Source of the DNA: Oscillospiraceae bacterium
Lineage (GTDB): Bacteria > Bacillota > Clostridia > Oscillospirales > Ruminococcaceae
Assembly (NCBI GenBank): GCA_009784825.1
Contig: WQXO01000017.1
Location: 1 to 36,122 of the forward strand
Reading direction: 5' to 3'
Length of the DNA stretch: 36,122 nucleotides
Every line of letters begins with the position of its first letter. Position 1 is the stretch's first letter. This document shows positions 15,067 to 23,944 of this stretch, piece by piece. Both the position numbers and the translations under genes were made by a program. The notes beneath the pieces were generated by a model. It was not told the origin of the DNA, searched no databases, and saw nothing but the letters and a program-made list of their open reading frames with translations.

Positions 15067-16392
15067 TCCTGCATCTTTATCTGCCTTGGATTTCTTCTTC
15101 TTGACGGGTTCGGCTTTCATTTTTGCACCGCGTTCAATTAATAATTCGCTGTTCCCGTCGACAAAGCTTTCTGTGATTATGACCCGCCGAATACTTTCAT
15201 CACCCGGAGCGTCGAACATGATTTCGGCAAGCAGCTTCTCCATGATTGAACGCAGTCCCCTTGCACCGGTTTTTTTCTCAATTGTCTTTTCGGCGATTTT
15301 TGTGAGTGCCGCTTCCTCCACCTCAAACTCAATATCGTCTAAATCGAACAGGTGCTTATACTGCTTGACTATGGCGTTTTTGGGTTCAATAAGGATTTTC
15401 ACAAGTGCGTCCACGTCTAATTCATCGAGAACTGCGATTACGGGAAGTCGCCCGACAAGCTCGGGGATTAGTCCGTATTTCACTAAGTCTTCCGGGGCGG
15501 CACAGTGGAGAATTTTATCGTCGGACTTTTCCTTTGCTGTCTTAACCACTGCTCCAAAACCTAATGCAGATGAGTTTATTCGAGAAGCGATGATTGATTC
15601 CATCCCGTCAAACGCTCCCCCGCATATGAAAAGAATATTGCTCGTGTTAATCTGGATAAATTCCTGATGAGGGTGCTTACGTCCGCCTTGGGGAGGTACG
15701 TTTGAAACAGTTCCCTCGATTATTTTGAGCAGTGCCTGCTGGACACCCTCACCGCTTACGTCACGTGTGATTGACGTGTTCTCGGAGCGGCGTGAAACCT
15801 TGTCGATTTCGTCAATATATATTATACCCCGCTCGGCATCGTCTATGTTATAATTTGCGGCTTGGATTAACCGTAAAAGCACGTTCTCCACGTCCTCACC
15901 GACGTAGCCCGCTTGGGTAAGCGTGGTAGCGTCTGCAATTGCGAAAGGTACTTGTAATATTCTCGCAAGTGTTTGTGCTAACATGGTTTTACCCACGCCT
16001 GTAGGCCCTAATAAAAGGACATTGCTCTTTTGGATTTCTACATCTTCCTCGCTGTTGCTTTTTTCGTTGTAGAAAATCCGCTTATAGTGATTGTAAACCG
16101 AGACGCATAGGGTTCTTTTAGCCTCCTCCTGCCCGATAATATAACGGTCAAGGATTTTCTTAACGTCGGCGGGTTTGATGAATTCGCCGCGTTTTACGTC
16201 GTTTACAGCATAGTTGTTTTCGGCATTACTATAATCATAAAAGCCTTCATCGTCTTCATAATCGTCGAAGTCGGGTTCGTAAAGCATTTGGTAAGAAGCC
16301 AGCACACAATCGTTACAGATGAAGCCGTTCTTGCCTTGTAGCATACGTTCGACTTGGTTTTCGGTTTTCCCGCAGAAGCTGCATCTAAGCAT
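15064..16392 (-). CDS. clpX: ATP-dependent Clp protease ATP-binding subunit ClpX
   Basis: AAA+ unfoldase that recognises and threads substrates into ClpP. The 442 residues comprise an N-terminal zinc-binding domain (Cys4, Cys7, Cys26, Cys29), Walker A GPTGVGKT, the pore loop GYVGED, Walker B IIYIDEID, the [20 protein letters not shown] region, and the sensor-2 motif TGARGLRS. The ClpP-docking loop reads ALGFGA (IGF in E. coli). A Lys-rich tail (KKKKSKADK) ends the protein. The start is 2 nt after the clpP stop, with its GGAGAAAAG ribosome site inside clpP. The stop codon falls within a heptamer repeat. Confidence 0.97.
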   Translation of the reverse strand: MLRCSFCGKTENQVERMLQGKNGFICNDCVLASYQMLYEPDFDDYEDDEGFYDYSNAENNYAVNDVKRGEFIKPADVKKILDRYIIGQEEAKRTLCVSVYNHYKRIFYNEKSNSEEDVEIQKSNVLLLGPTGVGKTMLAQTLARILQVPFAIADATTLTQAGYVGEDVENVLLRLIQAANYNIDDAERGIIYIDEIDKVSRRSENTSITRDVSGEGVQQALLKIIEGTVSNVPPQGGRKHPHQEFIQINTSNILFICGGAFDGMESIIASRINSSALGFGAVVKTAKEKSDDKILHCAAPEDLVKYGLIPELVGRLPVIAVLDELDVDALVKILIEPKNAIVKQYKHLFDLDDIEFEVEEAALTKIAEKTIEKKTGARGLRSIMEKLLAEIMFDAPGDESIRRVIITESFVDGNSELLIERGAKMKAEPVKKKKSKADKDAG

Positions 16393-16394
16393 AA

Positions 16395-17003
16395 TTATCT
16401 TTTCTCCATTACTTTATCGACTATACCATAGTCCATAGCCTGTTGGGCAGTCATAAAAGTGTCACGGTCGGTATCACGCTGAATTGTTTCAAGCGGTTGT
16501 CCTGTCATTTCCGCTAAAAGTACATTCATTTTTTCCTTGGTTTTAATCAGATGGTCGGAGCGGATTTTAATGTCGCTCGCTTGTCCCGATAATCCGCCGT
16601 GAATAAGCGGTTGGTGAATCATAACCTCACTGTTGGGTAATGCACTGCGTTTTCCCTTGGTTCCCGCCGCAAGCAGAAACGCTCCCATTGAAGCCGCCAT
16701 TCCCAGACATATGGTCGCAACATCACACTTAATATATCTCATGGTGTCGAATATAGCCATTCCGTCGGTTATTGAGCCGCCCGGACTGTTGATATAAAGA
16801 TAGATGTCCTTATCGGGGTCCTGCCCTTCGAGGAATAGAAGCTGTGCCACGATTAGGCTTGAGGTAACGTGGTTGACGTCCTCATGCAGCATTACAATCC
16901 TGTCGCTTAACAGGCGTGAGTAAATATCGTAGGAGCGTTCGCCTCTGCCGGTTTGCTCCACAACTATCGGGACGAGTGAGTTTAACGGGTTTTGATAAAT
17001 CAT
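16395..17003 (-). CDS. clpP: ATP-dependent Clp protease proteolytic subunit ClpP
   Basis: Serine peptidase forming the double-heptamer chamber used by ClpX. The 202-residue protein has the triad Ser105 (GMAASMGAF), His130 (VMIHQPL) and Asp181 (DRDTFM), and the oxyanion-loop sequence [10 protein letters not shown]. The N-terminus ([20 protein letters not shown]) is the standard mature ClpP start with only about ten residues before it. The ATG overlaps the tig stop as ATGA, with AAGGAG inside the end of tig, so tig and clpP are translationally coupled. Confidence 0.97.
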   Translation of the reverse strand: MIYQNPLNSLVPIVVEQTGRGERSYDIYSRLLSDRIVMLHEDVNHVTSSLIVAQLLFLEGQDPDKDIYLYINSPGGSITDGMAIFDTMRYIKCDVATICLGMAASMGAFLLAAGTKGKRSALPNSEVMIHQPLIHGGLSGQASDIKIRSDHLIKTKEKMNVLLAEMTGQPLETIQRDTDRDTFMTAQQAMDYGIVDKVMEKR

Positions 17004-18286
17004 GTTTTCTCCTTGTTTGTTACTTTTGCACTTTCTTTTATCATTTTTAATGCCTTTTCGGTTTTTATGTCACTTGTGACGGCGTTGGGAGCTATTATAT
17101 TGCGAACCTTATCAATCTCCATTTTATATTGGGTTGACATTTTTTCGTATTCCGCCTCAAGCTCCTCTTCTGAAACTGCGAAGTTTTCAAGCTCTGCAAT
17201 TTTCTCTAAGGCTAAACGGAACTTAACTTGTTTTTCTGAGGTTTCACGGAACCCCTCTCTGAACATTTCCGGAGTCATTCCGCTACGTTGAGCGAAGTCT
17301 GCAGGGTTGGTATTATATTTGAAGCCCCAGTCACGAACCATTTCGTCAATCCTGTCCTCAAACATAACCTGCGGAATATCCCCCTCTAACGAAGCTATGA
17401 TTTTTTCCGCTAATTCACGCTCTATGTCCGCATCACGAAGTTTTTCATTGTTGTCGGCGATTTTTGAACGAATGTCTTCCTTTAATTCGTCAAGCGTGTC
17501 AAACTCGCTTATGTCCTTGACAAACTCATCATCAAGCTCGGCAAGCTGTTTTGCGGCGATTTCACTGATTTTGCATTTGAATGTCGCATCCTTGCCGGCT
17601 ACTTTCTCTGACGGGTATTCCTCGGGGAAGGTGACGTTTACGTCGAAATCCTCGCCTATATTCTTGTCAATAATCTGCTCTTCAAACCCCGGTATAAATC
17701 TGCCACTGCCTATTTCTAACTTGAAGCCTTTCGCTGAGCCGCCCTCGAACGCCTCACCCTCGCAGAACCCTGCGAAATCAAACGTGACAGTATCCCCGTT
17801 TATGACGGCACGGTCAGACACATCGAAAATCCTCGCATTGTCTGAGCGAATTCTGTCAAGCTGTTCATTAATATCATCGTCGGAGATTTCCTTGGGTTCT
17901 AATTCGACTTCAATCCCTTTGTAGTCGCCTACGGTTACTTCCGGTTTAACGGTGAATACCGCTCTGAATGTAACCCCCTCGTCCTTGCCTACCGAGAGAA
18001 CCTCCACCTCGGGGGCATCGACTATGTCAAGCTTAAGCTCGTCGATTACTCCGGGGACTGAGGTTTTGTAAATATCGTTTACAGCGTCCTCGTAAAACAC
18101 GCCCTCACCATAGTTCGACTCAATCATTTTACGGGTGGCTTTGCCCTTGCGGAATCCCGGAACAGCAATGTTCTTGCGTCTTTTCAAAAACGCCGCTTGA
18201 ACTGCGACTTCAAAATCCTCCGGGTTTATTTTAAACTCGACCTCTACCGTGTTGATTTCCGTTTTGTTGTTTGAGATGATTTCCAT
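17000..18286 (-). CDS. tig: Trigger factor (ribosome-associated chaperone and prolyl isomerase)
   Basis: Binds ribosomal protein L23 at the exit tunnel and shields nascent chains. The 428-residue protein has the N-terminal ribosome-binding signature [15 protein letters not shown], the FKBP-type PPIase domain (about 150-235, with [20 protein letters not shown]) and a C-terminal helical chaperone domain. I use the ATG at 18286, because the longer frame starting at 18352 begins inside the -35 box of the promoter; [20 protein letters not shown] is a normal trigger factor start, and AAAGGA lies upstream. It is first in the tig-clpP-clpX operon. Confidence 0.95.
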   Translation of the reverse strand: MEIISNNKTEINTVEVEFKINPEDFEVAVQAAFLKRRKNIAVPGFRKGKATRKMIESNYGEGVFYEDAVNDIYKTSVPGVIDELKLDIVDAPEVEVLSVGKDEGVTFRAVFTVKPEVTVGDYKGIEVELEPKEISDDDINEQLDRIRSDNARIFDVSDRAVINGDTVTFDFAGFCEGEAFEGGSAKGFKLEIGSGRFIPGFEEQIIDKNIGEDFDVNVTFPEEYPSEKVAGKDATFKCKISEIAAKQLAELDDEFVKDISEFDTLDELKEDIRSKIADNNEKLRDADIERELAEKIIASLEGDIPQVMFEDRIDEMVRDWGFKYNTNPADFAQRSGMTPEMFREGFRETSEKQVKFRLALEKIAELENFAVSEEELEAEYEKMSTQYKMEIDKVRNIIAPNAVTSDIKTEKALKMIKESAKVTNKEKT

Positions 18287-18323
18287 TTTTTTGTAAATCC
18301 TTTCTTTATATAACGTAGAAATA

Positions 18324-18352
18324 ATTATAGCACATATAGGAAAATATTTCAA
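18324..18352 (-). promoter_or_regulatory. Promoter of the tig-clpP-clpX operon
   Basis: On the minus strand TTGAAA (18347-18352) and TATAAT (18324-18329) are 17 bp apart. It lies just beyond the stop of the metallophosphoesterase gene. No CtsR- or CIRCE-like operator is apparent beside it. Confidence 0.78.
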
Positions 18353-18361
18353 GCGAAATTT

Positions 18362-19093
18362 TTATTTTATTAAAACCGGTGTGAAATTAACCGAATCTGC
18401 GGCGATTAGGGCGAATTTTATCCCGTATCTCTCCCCTGTGAACGCCATGCTCCTCCCGCTTGAATGAATATGCCCGTAATAACACCGCTTAATCTTATAT
18501 TTTTTTAGGACTTCGATGATATAGGGGTTCTCATCAGCAGCGTAAATAGGGGGGTAATGCATGAATACAATTGGTTTTCCGCCGTTTTCGATTCCATCGG
18601 TTATGGACGCCTCCAGCCTCCCCGCCTCCCGCTGAAGAATCTTCACGTCATGAGATAATTGTGCATTGTGCATTGTGAATTGTGAATTGTCATTTATCCA
18701 GCCCCTTGAGCCGCAGACCGCCGTTTCGCTGACAAGAAATGCGTTGTTGTGCAGAATTCGTATACTGTCGAAGCTGTTTTCCATGAGGAAGCTATCCATT
18801 TTCGCCGAAGTGTTCCACCAATAGTCGTGGTTGCCTTTTATTATAATTTTTGAGCCGTTAAGCCGGTTATTAATAAAATCGAAGTCTGCCTTGGCTTGTA
18901 TGAACGACATTGCCCAAGAAATATCGCCCGCTATCACAACGGTGTCGCTTTTTGAAACTACGCTGTTCCAGCCGACTTCGAGGCGTTCGGTGTGATTTTC
19001 CCAGCCTTTGAATATGTTCATGGGCTTGTCTGTCCCGAGGGATAAATGAATATCGGCTATGGCGAACAACTTCGCCCGAGGCGGTGTATTCAT
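18362..19093 (-). CDS. Calcineurin-like metallophosphoesterase with a translated repeat insert
   Basis: A 243-residue cytosolic metallophosphoesterase with every signature block: ADIHLS, GDISWAMS, GNHDYWW, HYPP and GHIHSS, which bind the two metals. Substrate unknown. Around residues 133-145 the peptide NSQFTMHNAQL is encoded by an array of 7-bp repeats that keeps the frame open. It lies between the strand ending GSRGW and the helix KILQREAGRLEAS, where homologues usually carry a short loop. The start codon overlaps the thrC stop as ATGA, so it is the last gene of the lepB-to-thrC chain. Confidence 0.88.
   Translation of the reverse strand: MNTPPRAKLFAIADIHLSLGTDKPMNIFKGWENHTERLEVGWNSVVSKSDTVVIAGDISWAMSFIQAKADFDFINNRLNGSKIIIKGNHDYWWNTSAKMDSFLMENSFDSIRILHNNAFLVSETAVCGSRGWINDNSQFTMHNAQLSHDVKILQREAGRLEASITDGIENGGKPIVFMHYPPIYAADENPYIIEVLKKYKIKRCYYGHIHSSGRSMAFTGERYGIKFALIAADSVNFTPVLIK
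18657..18691. repeat. Heptamer array (ACAATTC/ACAATGC) inside the metallophosphoesterase gene
   Basis: Five 7-bp steps start at 18657, 18664, 18671, 18678 and 18685 (plus strand AATTGTG, CATTGTG, CATTGTG, AATTGTG, AATTGTC). Translated on the minus strand it gives about twelve residues within the protein. Confidence 0.88.
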
Positions 19094-20580
19094 AATATTT
19101 TAAGGACGGCTTGGGGGATTTCGGATTTATCGAACACTTCTTTAAAACGGATTGGCTTGTTCATAATTGCGGTAAGTGTTTCGGGGCAGGCATTTGCGGA
19201 AATGCGTTCAAGCTCTGTGATGAGTGCGAACTCGTTCATGGGCGTGTCGGGGTTGTCGTTCCCCGTGAGTGCTTCATATACAGCAGTTCCGAATTTGTAG
19301 GGGTTCGCCGTTGACGCAATAATCGTTGCGGACTTGTCGCCTGTTTTCCTGCGATAGTCTTCACTGACCTTATAACCGACGGCTGTGTGCGGGTCAATCA
19401 GATAGTCATATGTGTCGAAAACCTCTTTAATGGTTCTCTTAGTATCATCTTCATTGCACCAACCTGCGTAAAACCAATTATGGAGCGTGTTTTTGACGGT
19501 TTCATCAACCTCAAATCTGCCTTTTTCCCTTAAATCGGTGAACCATTGATTAATTGATTCGGGGGAGAGATGATACAGAAGCCTTTCGAGGTTGCTCGAA
19601 ATGAGAATGTCCATCGATGGGGATACCGTTGTGTAGAACTTGCGGTTGCGGTCGTATATTCCGGTATTAATAAAATCAGTTAGGATATTATTAGTATTCG
19701 AGGCACAAATCAGCTTTTTAACGGGGACACCCATCTCCTTAGCGTAGTATGCCGCTAAAATATTCCCGAAGTTGCCTGTGGGGACGCAGATGTTGATTTC
19801 CTCGTCCTTAGCAATCTGCCCTTGACCGAGCATGTCCGAGTATGCCGAGATGTAGTAGACGATTTGCGGGCAGAGGCGACCCCAGTTAATGGAGTTTGCA
19901 CTGGAGAAGAAAATGTTGTTTTCTGCGGCTTTTGCTATGATTTCTGAATTAGTGAAAACCGCCTTTACGCCGTTTTGGCAATCGTCGAAATTGCCTTTCA
20001 CGGCGAATACGTGGACATTAGCTCCTTCTTGTGTCGCCATTTGCAATTTCTGCATATCGGAAACACCGTCCTCAGGATAGAACACGGCGATGTTTATCCC
20101 GTTTATGTCCTTAAACCCGTCGAGTGCGGCTTTCCCTGTGTCTCCCGAGGTTGCAACGAGAATTAGGGTTTTTCCGTCGACGCCGAATTTTTTAAGTGAG
20201 GTTGTGAGCATATGCGGGAGAATCTGCAACGCCATGTCCTTAAACGCCGCTGTCGGCCCGTGCCACAGCTCTAACATATATGCACCGCTACCAAGTTTCA
20301 CGATTTCGACTATGTCAGAGGCGGCGAAGTTTTTACCGTATGCGTTGGTTACGCAGTTTTGCAGTTCGGTTTCGGAAAAATCCAAGAACAGCTTTAAAAC
20401 ATCATAAGCACGGCTGTTGTAGCTTTTTTCAGATAAAGCGAGGAAATCAGATTTTTTCAGCTTTGGGATTTCGGTTGGGACGAATAATCCACCTTCCGCC
20501 GATATGCCTTTTATAATCGCTTCGGCGGCGGAAATGTTTATTGACGGATTGCGTGTGCTTGTGTAGTTTAAAAAGCTCAT
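19090..20580 (-). CDS. thrC: Threonine synthase
   Basis: PLP enzyme converting O-phosphohomoserine to threonine. The 496 residues match the long E. coli-type subgroup: N-terminal lid (STRNPSINISAAEAIIKGIS, AEGGLFVP), the PLP lysine in GPTAAFKDMALQ (near residue 113), the phosphate loop ATSGDTGKAAL, and NSINWGRLCPQIVYY. GAGG precedes the ATG. It sits between yraN and the phosphoesterase with 4-bp overlaps on both sides, an odd place for a threonine gene, with no hom or thrB in the window. Confidence 0.95.
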   Translation of the reverse strand: MSFLNYTSTRNPSINISAAEAIIKGISAEGGLFVPTEIPKLKKSDFLALSEKSYNSRAYDVLKLFLDFSETELQNCVTNAYGKNFAASDIVEIVKLGSGAYMLELWHGPTAAFKDMALQILPHMLTTSLKKFGVDGKTLILVATSGDTGKAALDGFKDINGINIAVFYPEDGVSDMQKLQMATQEGANVHVFAVKGNFDDCQNGVKAVFTNSEIIAKAAENNIFFSSANSINWGRLCPQIVYYISAYSDMLGQGQIAKDEEINICVPTGNFGNILAAYYAKEMGVPVKKLICASNTNNILTDFINTGIYDRNRKFYTTVSPSMDILISSNLERLLYHLSPESINQWFTDLREKGRFEVDETVKNTLHNWFYAGWCNEDDTKRTIKEVFDTYDYLIDPHTAVGYKVSEDYRRKTGDKSATIIASTANPYKFGTAVYEALTGNDNPDTPMNEFALITELERISANACPETLTAIMNKPIRFKEVFDKSEIPQAVLKIL

Positions 20581-20960
20581 AATAACCTCGTGTCGTAAGC
20601 GTCGTTATAGTAATTCATTTCTATTATTTGCGGGGTTTCGTCGGTTGTTATATAGACCTCTGCCGCGTCAAACCGCATTTTTCTCCCATAATGCTGTGGG
20701 TTTTCTTTCAGAAAATGCTCTGCAGTTTTAATGATTTTGCGTTGTTTTTCTGGGTTGACGGCGGTTATTCCGGCAGTCAACGAGCCGTGTTTCCTTGTTT
20801 TGACTTCAACAAAAGTAATCGTTTTTTCTTTGATTGCGATTATGTCAATTTCGCCTGTTCGCTTGCGGTAATTTCGGGCGAGAATTTCATACCCGTGATT
20901 TCCCAAGTATGTACAGACATGCTCTTCACCAAAATCGCCCCGTGTTTTTTTAATGCTCAT
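20577..20960 (-). CDS. yraN: UPF0102 (YraN) family nuclease-fold protein
   Basis: A 127-residue member of UPF0102/YraN. It has the restriction-endonuclease-like core: GEIDIIA and FVEVKTR supply the D...ExK-type metal site, preceded by the family start RGDFGEEHVCTYL. The cellular role is not firmly known; genes of this family usually neighbour rnhB, as here. The start overlaps the rnhB stop and the end overlaps thrC, both as ATGA, so translation is probably coupled. Confidence 0.92.
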   Translation of the reverse strand: MSIKKTRGDFGEEHVCTYLGNHGYEILARNYRKRTGEIDIIAIKEKTITFVEVKTRKHGSLTAGITAVNPEKQRKIIKTAEHFLKENPQHYGRKMRFDAAEVYITTDETPQIIEMNYYNDAYDTRLL

Positions 20961-21571
20961 AATATCTTTTTAAGGAAAGACTTACGGTGAATGTGAGTTA
21001 TTCCGTGTTTTTGCAAGCATTCATAATGCAGTTTTGTTCCGTAGCCTTTATGTTTTATCAAGCAGTATTCGGGGAACTGCTTGTCCAATGTTTCCGTTAC
21101 GTATCTGTCACGTGCGACTTTCGCAAGGATAGAGGCGGCGGCGATTGAAGCGGATTTGCTGTCACCTTGAACCACTGTTAAGGTTTCGGCGTTTAGTTCA
21201 GGGCTTTTGTTGCCGTCAATTAAAACAATTCCCGAATTAGTATTAAGTTGTTCGTATGCACGTTTCATGGCTAATAGTGCGGCGTTAAGAATGTTAAGTC
21301 TTTCTATTTCTTCCACCGAGGCAGTAGCTATTGCATAGGCTGTTGCCTTGTTTATGATTTCTTCGTATAAAATTTCACGCTTTTTTTCGGATAGTTTTTT
21401 ACTGTCATTTAAGCCTTCGATATATACGTTTTTATCGAGGATTACTGCTGCCGCAAACACGTCCCCGCATAGGCAGCCCCGTCCCGCTTCGTCAATCCCT
21501 GTAACTGTGCCGTATTGCTCCCGCAGTTGATTATCAAACTCAAACAGGGGACTGTATAGTAATTTTTCCAA
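20957..21571 (-). CDS. rnhB: Ribonuclease HII
   Basis: Removes ribonucleotides from DNA and the RNA of RNA-DNA hybrids. The 204-residue protein shows the HII motif GIDEAGRG (first catalytic Asp-Glu pair), LNDSKKLS, VLIDGNKSP and AAASILAKVARDR. The start is a TTG, with GGGGG five bases upstream; it overlaps rbgA by 32 bp and no ATG is nearer to the conserved N-terminus. It belongs to the lepB-rbgA-rnhB chain, an order close to the rplS-rbgA-rnhB cluster of Bacillus. Confidence 0.95.
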   Translation of the reverse strand: MEKLLYSPLFEFDNQLREQYGTVTGIDEAGRGCLCGDVFAAAVILDKNVYIEGLNDSKKLSEKKREILYEEIINKATAYAIATASVEEIERLNILNAALLAMKRAYEQLNTNSGIVLIDGNKSPELNAETLTVVQGDSKSASIAAASILAKVARDRYVTETLDKQFPEYCLIKHKGYGTKLHYECLQKHGITHIHRKSFLKKIL

Positions 21572-22379
21572 TTTTTCCCCCTCTGAACTCGTCTAATAAA
21601 GCTGAGGCGGCACGCTCAATATCGGGATTTCCGCCTTTGACAACCATCCCTCTGACTTTTGCCACACTTATTAAAATATCGCTGTTCATTGATATTAATT
21701 TATATCGTTCGTTTAGTTTTTCGGGGTGATGCTCTTTCAGAAAACCTGCAAGGGAATAGGCTAATGCTACCGAGTCCATGACCTCGTCCCTGACTGCTCC
21801 CGTGTAGGCGAGCATTAACGCTGTTTCTCGATTGTCTAACTTTGGAGGGAGAATTCCCGGTAAATCAAGCAGTTCGATTGTTTTACCGACGGCTATCCAT
21901 TGCTTGCCCCGTGTAACTCCCGGGCGGTCGCCTACTGCGGTTTTCCTGCCTCCCGCTATTCGGTTGATAAACGAGGATTTGCCTGCGTTCGGGATACCCG
22001 CAACCATTACACGAACCGCACCCGCATATTTACGAGGGCCTGCAGTTTTTTCAAGAAGAGGCACGATGTTTTTAAGCCCCCTCCCGCTCCTTGCGTCACA
22101 GGCTACGGCGGTTAAGCCGTTTTTGGCGTAATAGTCAATCCATGATTTTGTAATGCTGCTGTCGGCATAGTCGCATTTGTTCAAAAGCAGAATTCTCGGT
22201 TTGTTTTGAGCGATTTCGTTCAAAACAGGGTTTCTGCCGGCTTCGGGAATTCGTGCGTCTGTGATTTCTGCAAGAACGTCCACAAGCTTTAAGTTTTCTT
22301 CAATCATTCGGCGGGTTTTCGCCATGTGTCCGGGATACCAGTGAATATTGAAGTCTGTATTATCGTTGTTATTGTTCAT
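21540..22379 (-). CDS. rbgA: Ribosome biogenesis GTPase RbgA (YlqF)
   Basis: Circularly permuted GTPase needed for late assembly of the 50S subunit. The 279 residues show the permuted motif order: G4 LNKCDYAD, then G1 GIPNAGKSSFIN, G2 PGVTRG and G3 DLPG. The opening WYPGHMAKTRR and DARIPEAGRNP are diagnostic of the YlqF family. A C-terminal helical RNA-binding domain follows (about 190-275). The start overlaps the lepB stop as ATGA and the end overlaps rnhB by 32 bp. Its partner rplS is two genes upstream. Confidence 0.95.
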   Translation of the reverse strand: MNNNNDNTDFNIHWYPGHMAKTRRMIEENLKLVDVLAEITDARIPEAGRNPVLNEIAQNKPRILLLNKCDYADSSITKSWIDYYAKNGLTAVACDARSGRGLKNIVPLLEKTAGPRKYAGAVRVMVAGIPNAGKSSFINRIAGGRKTAVGDRPGVTRGKQWIAVGKTIELLDLPGILPPKLDNRETALMLAYTGAVRDEVMDSVALAYSLAGFLKEHHPEKLNERYKLISMNSDILISVAKVRGMVVKGGNPDIERAASALLDEFRGGKIGKITIQSPV

Positions 22380-22990
22380 GAAACTAACCCAAGGTCTTTA
22401 AAGGGTGATATTCTGAAAAACGCCCTGCCGACTATGAAGTTTTCGTCAACCAATCCAACGTATTGATGGCTGTTCATGTTGCGGCTGTCAACCGAGTTAC
22501 CCCTGTTGTCGCCGAGTACAAGGACGTGTCCCGCCGGTACAATCACGGTTGAGCTGAGGTCGTAGCTACTCATGGTGAGGCTGTTAATCATATGACCATC
22601 TTCGTAAAGCTGTCCGTCAATTGTGCCGATTTCTAAAAGAATGTCATTACGGTAAATCCGCCCGTTTTCTGTGTCGAAACGGATTTTATCCCCCGGTATG
22701 CCGATTACACGCTTGATAATCGGTTTGCCGTGTTCACCCTTTGTGTGGTCGTAAAGCTTGTCAGCGTAAATCACGACAATGTCATTATGCTTGGGGGTGT
22801 AGAAAAAGTTTGTGACTAACAGGTTATCCTCGTCATGAAGAGTCGGTAACATGGAATCACCGTCAACACTTGTAAGTCTGATAATAAACGTGAATATTAA
22901 AATAATCGCCAACAGAGCGGTAAGAATACTCTCTAACCACTCAAACGCGTCTCGGAAGAACCAACCGCTTTTTTTAACCGATTTCCCCAT
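22376..22990 (-). CDS. lepB: Signal peptidase I
   Basis: Membrane serine peptidase that removes signal peptides of exported proteins. At 204 residues it has one N-terminal helix (about 21-39) and an extracytoplasmic catalytic domain with the Ser-Lys dyad: Ser46 in DGDSMLPTL and Lys93 in KRVIGIPGD. GHVLVLGDNRGNSVDSRN is box E. AGGGGG lies 12 nt upstream of the ATG. It opens a chain of overlapping genes running to the metallophosphoesterase. Confidence 0.95.
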   Translation of the reverse strand: MGKSVKKSGWFFRDAFEWLESILTALLAIILIFTFIIRLTSVDGDSMLPTLHDEDNLLVTNFFYTPKHNDIVVIYADKLYDHTKGEHGKPIIKRVIGIPGDKIRFDTENGRIYRNDILLEIGTIDGQLYEDGHMINSLTMSSYDLSSTVIVPAGHVLVLGDNRGNSVDSRNMNSHQYVGLVDENFIVGRAFFRISPFKDLGLVS

Positions 22991-23012
22991 AATGCGATTA
23001 ACCCCCTACAAA

Positions 23013-23041
23013 GAAATAACTGACATTGTCAGTTACTTCAA
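23013..23041 (-). promoter_or_regulatory. Palindrome between rplS and lepB: terminator or operator
   Basis: A perfect 8-bp inverted repeat with a 3-nt loop (TAACTGAC-AAT-GTCAGTTA on the minus strand, 23017-23035) is followed by TTTCTTT, as in a weak terminator after rplS. It also fills most of the 17-bp gap between TTGAAG (23036-23041) and TATTTC (23013-23018), so it could instead be an operator on a weak lepB promoter. Confidence 0.5.
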
Positions 23042-23046
23042 GATTT

Positions 23047-23388
23047 TTAGAATTTCGACTTGACTTTAGCGGCTTTGCCCACTCTGTCACGCAGGTAATA
23101 CAGCTTGGCTCTGCGAACCTTACCTGCTCGAACAACCTCAACCTTGGTGACTGACGGGCTGTGAATGGGGAATACCCTTTCAACACCTACGCCGTGTGAC
23201 ACTCTGCGAACGGTAAAGGTTTCGCTTACGCCGCCGTGCTTTTTGGCGATAACCGTTCCCTCGAATATCTGGATACGAGTTTTCTCGCCCTCGGTAATCC
23301 TTACGTGAACCTTAACGGTGTCGCCTATTTCAAATTTCGGCAGTTCCTGTTTCAAGCTGCTTTCTGATATAATTTTTAACGCTTCCAT
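23047..23388 (-). CDS. rplS: 50S ribosomal protein L19
   Basis: Large-subunit protein at the 30S-50S interface. The 113-residue sequence is full length and shows [48 protein letters not shown] and the basic end [16 protein letters not shown] lies about 10 nt upstream of the ATG, and the leader from the promoter is only some 40 nt, too short for a classic L19 leader RNA. Confidence 0.97.
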   Translation of the reverse strand: MEALKIISESSLKQELPKFEIGDTVKVHVRITEGEKTRIQIFEGTVIAKKHGGVSETFTVRRVSHGVGVERVFPIHSPSVTKVEVVRAGKVRRAKLYYLRDRVGKAAKVKSKF

Positions 23389-23436
23389 GGTGATAAACTC
23401 CTTATATATTGTTTAATAATTTCTATACACCGTGAC

Positions 23437-23465
23437 ATTATATCACATGCAAAAGGAAAATGCAA
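23437..23465 (-). promoter_or_regulatory. Promoter of rplS
   Basis: On the minus strand TTGCAT (23460-23465) and TATAAT (23437-23442) are 17 bp apart; transcription should start near 23430, about 40 nt before the ATG. Confidence 0.75.
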
Positions 23466-23510
23466 GCGTTTTTTCTATTTTTTTCAAAAATGTTTAAAAT
23501 ACTTACATTA

Positions 23511-23918
23511 CTACGCATAATTCATCATTATGGGCAGAATAATTGCCACCATCATGGCAATTGTGAAAATGCCGCCAAATAAAATAGCCGCTATGCTTGT
23601 GATAATTCCGCCGAGTGCTAATCCCGTGGGGGCATCTGCATTATTTAATTTCTTTTTGCTTATTATACCGAGAATGAGCCCGGTAATTCCTGCAGGTAAA
23701 CCGAAAAAGATAATAACAAGTCCCACTATACCCATTATTAATGATGTGATTGCCATGCCTTTTCCGGGGACGGGCTGTTGGTAAGCGGGTTGGTATGTCT
23801 GCCTGTAATCAAGAACCTCCGGTTGAATGGCTTCAACCGTTTCTTCGAGCTTGCAACCGCAAGTGATACAATAAGTAGTACCCGGGTCATTAGTGATGCC
23901 GCATTTTGAACATGTCAT
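23511..23918 (-). CDS. Zinc-ribbon and DUF4190 membrane protein
   Basis: A 135-residue protein. The N-terminus is a zinc ribbon of two CxxC pairs (CSKCG near 3-6, CITCG near 17-20). A Gln/Pro/Tyr-rich linker follows, then a DUF4190 module of two membrane helices (about 56-82 and 99-131) joined by KKKLNNADAPTGLALGG. Such proteins are common in Firmicutes and of unknown function; the ribbon would lie in the cytosol. AGGAGG precedes the ATG, 26 nt after the phosphate-binding-like gene, so it is probably last in the queA transcript. No convincing terminator hairpin follows it. Confidence 0.85.
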   Translation of the reverse strand: MTCSKCGITNDPGTTYCITCGCKLEETVEAIQPEVLDYRQTYQPAYQQPVPGKGMAITSLIMGIVGLVIIFFGLPAGITGLILGIISKKKLNNADAPTGLALGGIITSIAAILFGGIFTIAMMVAIILPIMMNYA

Positions 23919-23944
23919 AGTATTGCCTCCTAATTAGAAAATTA

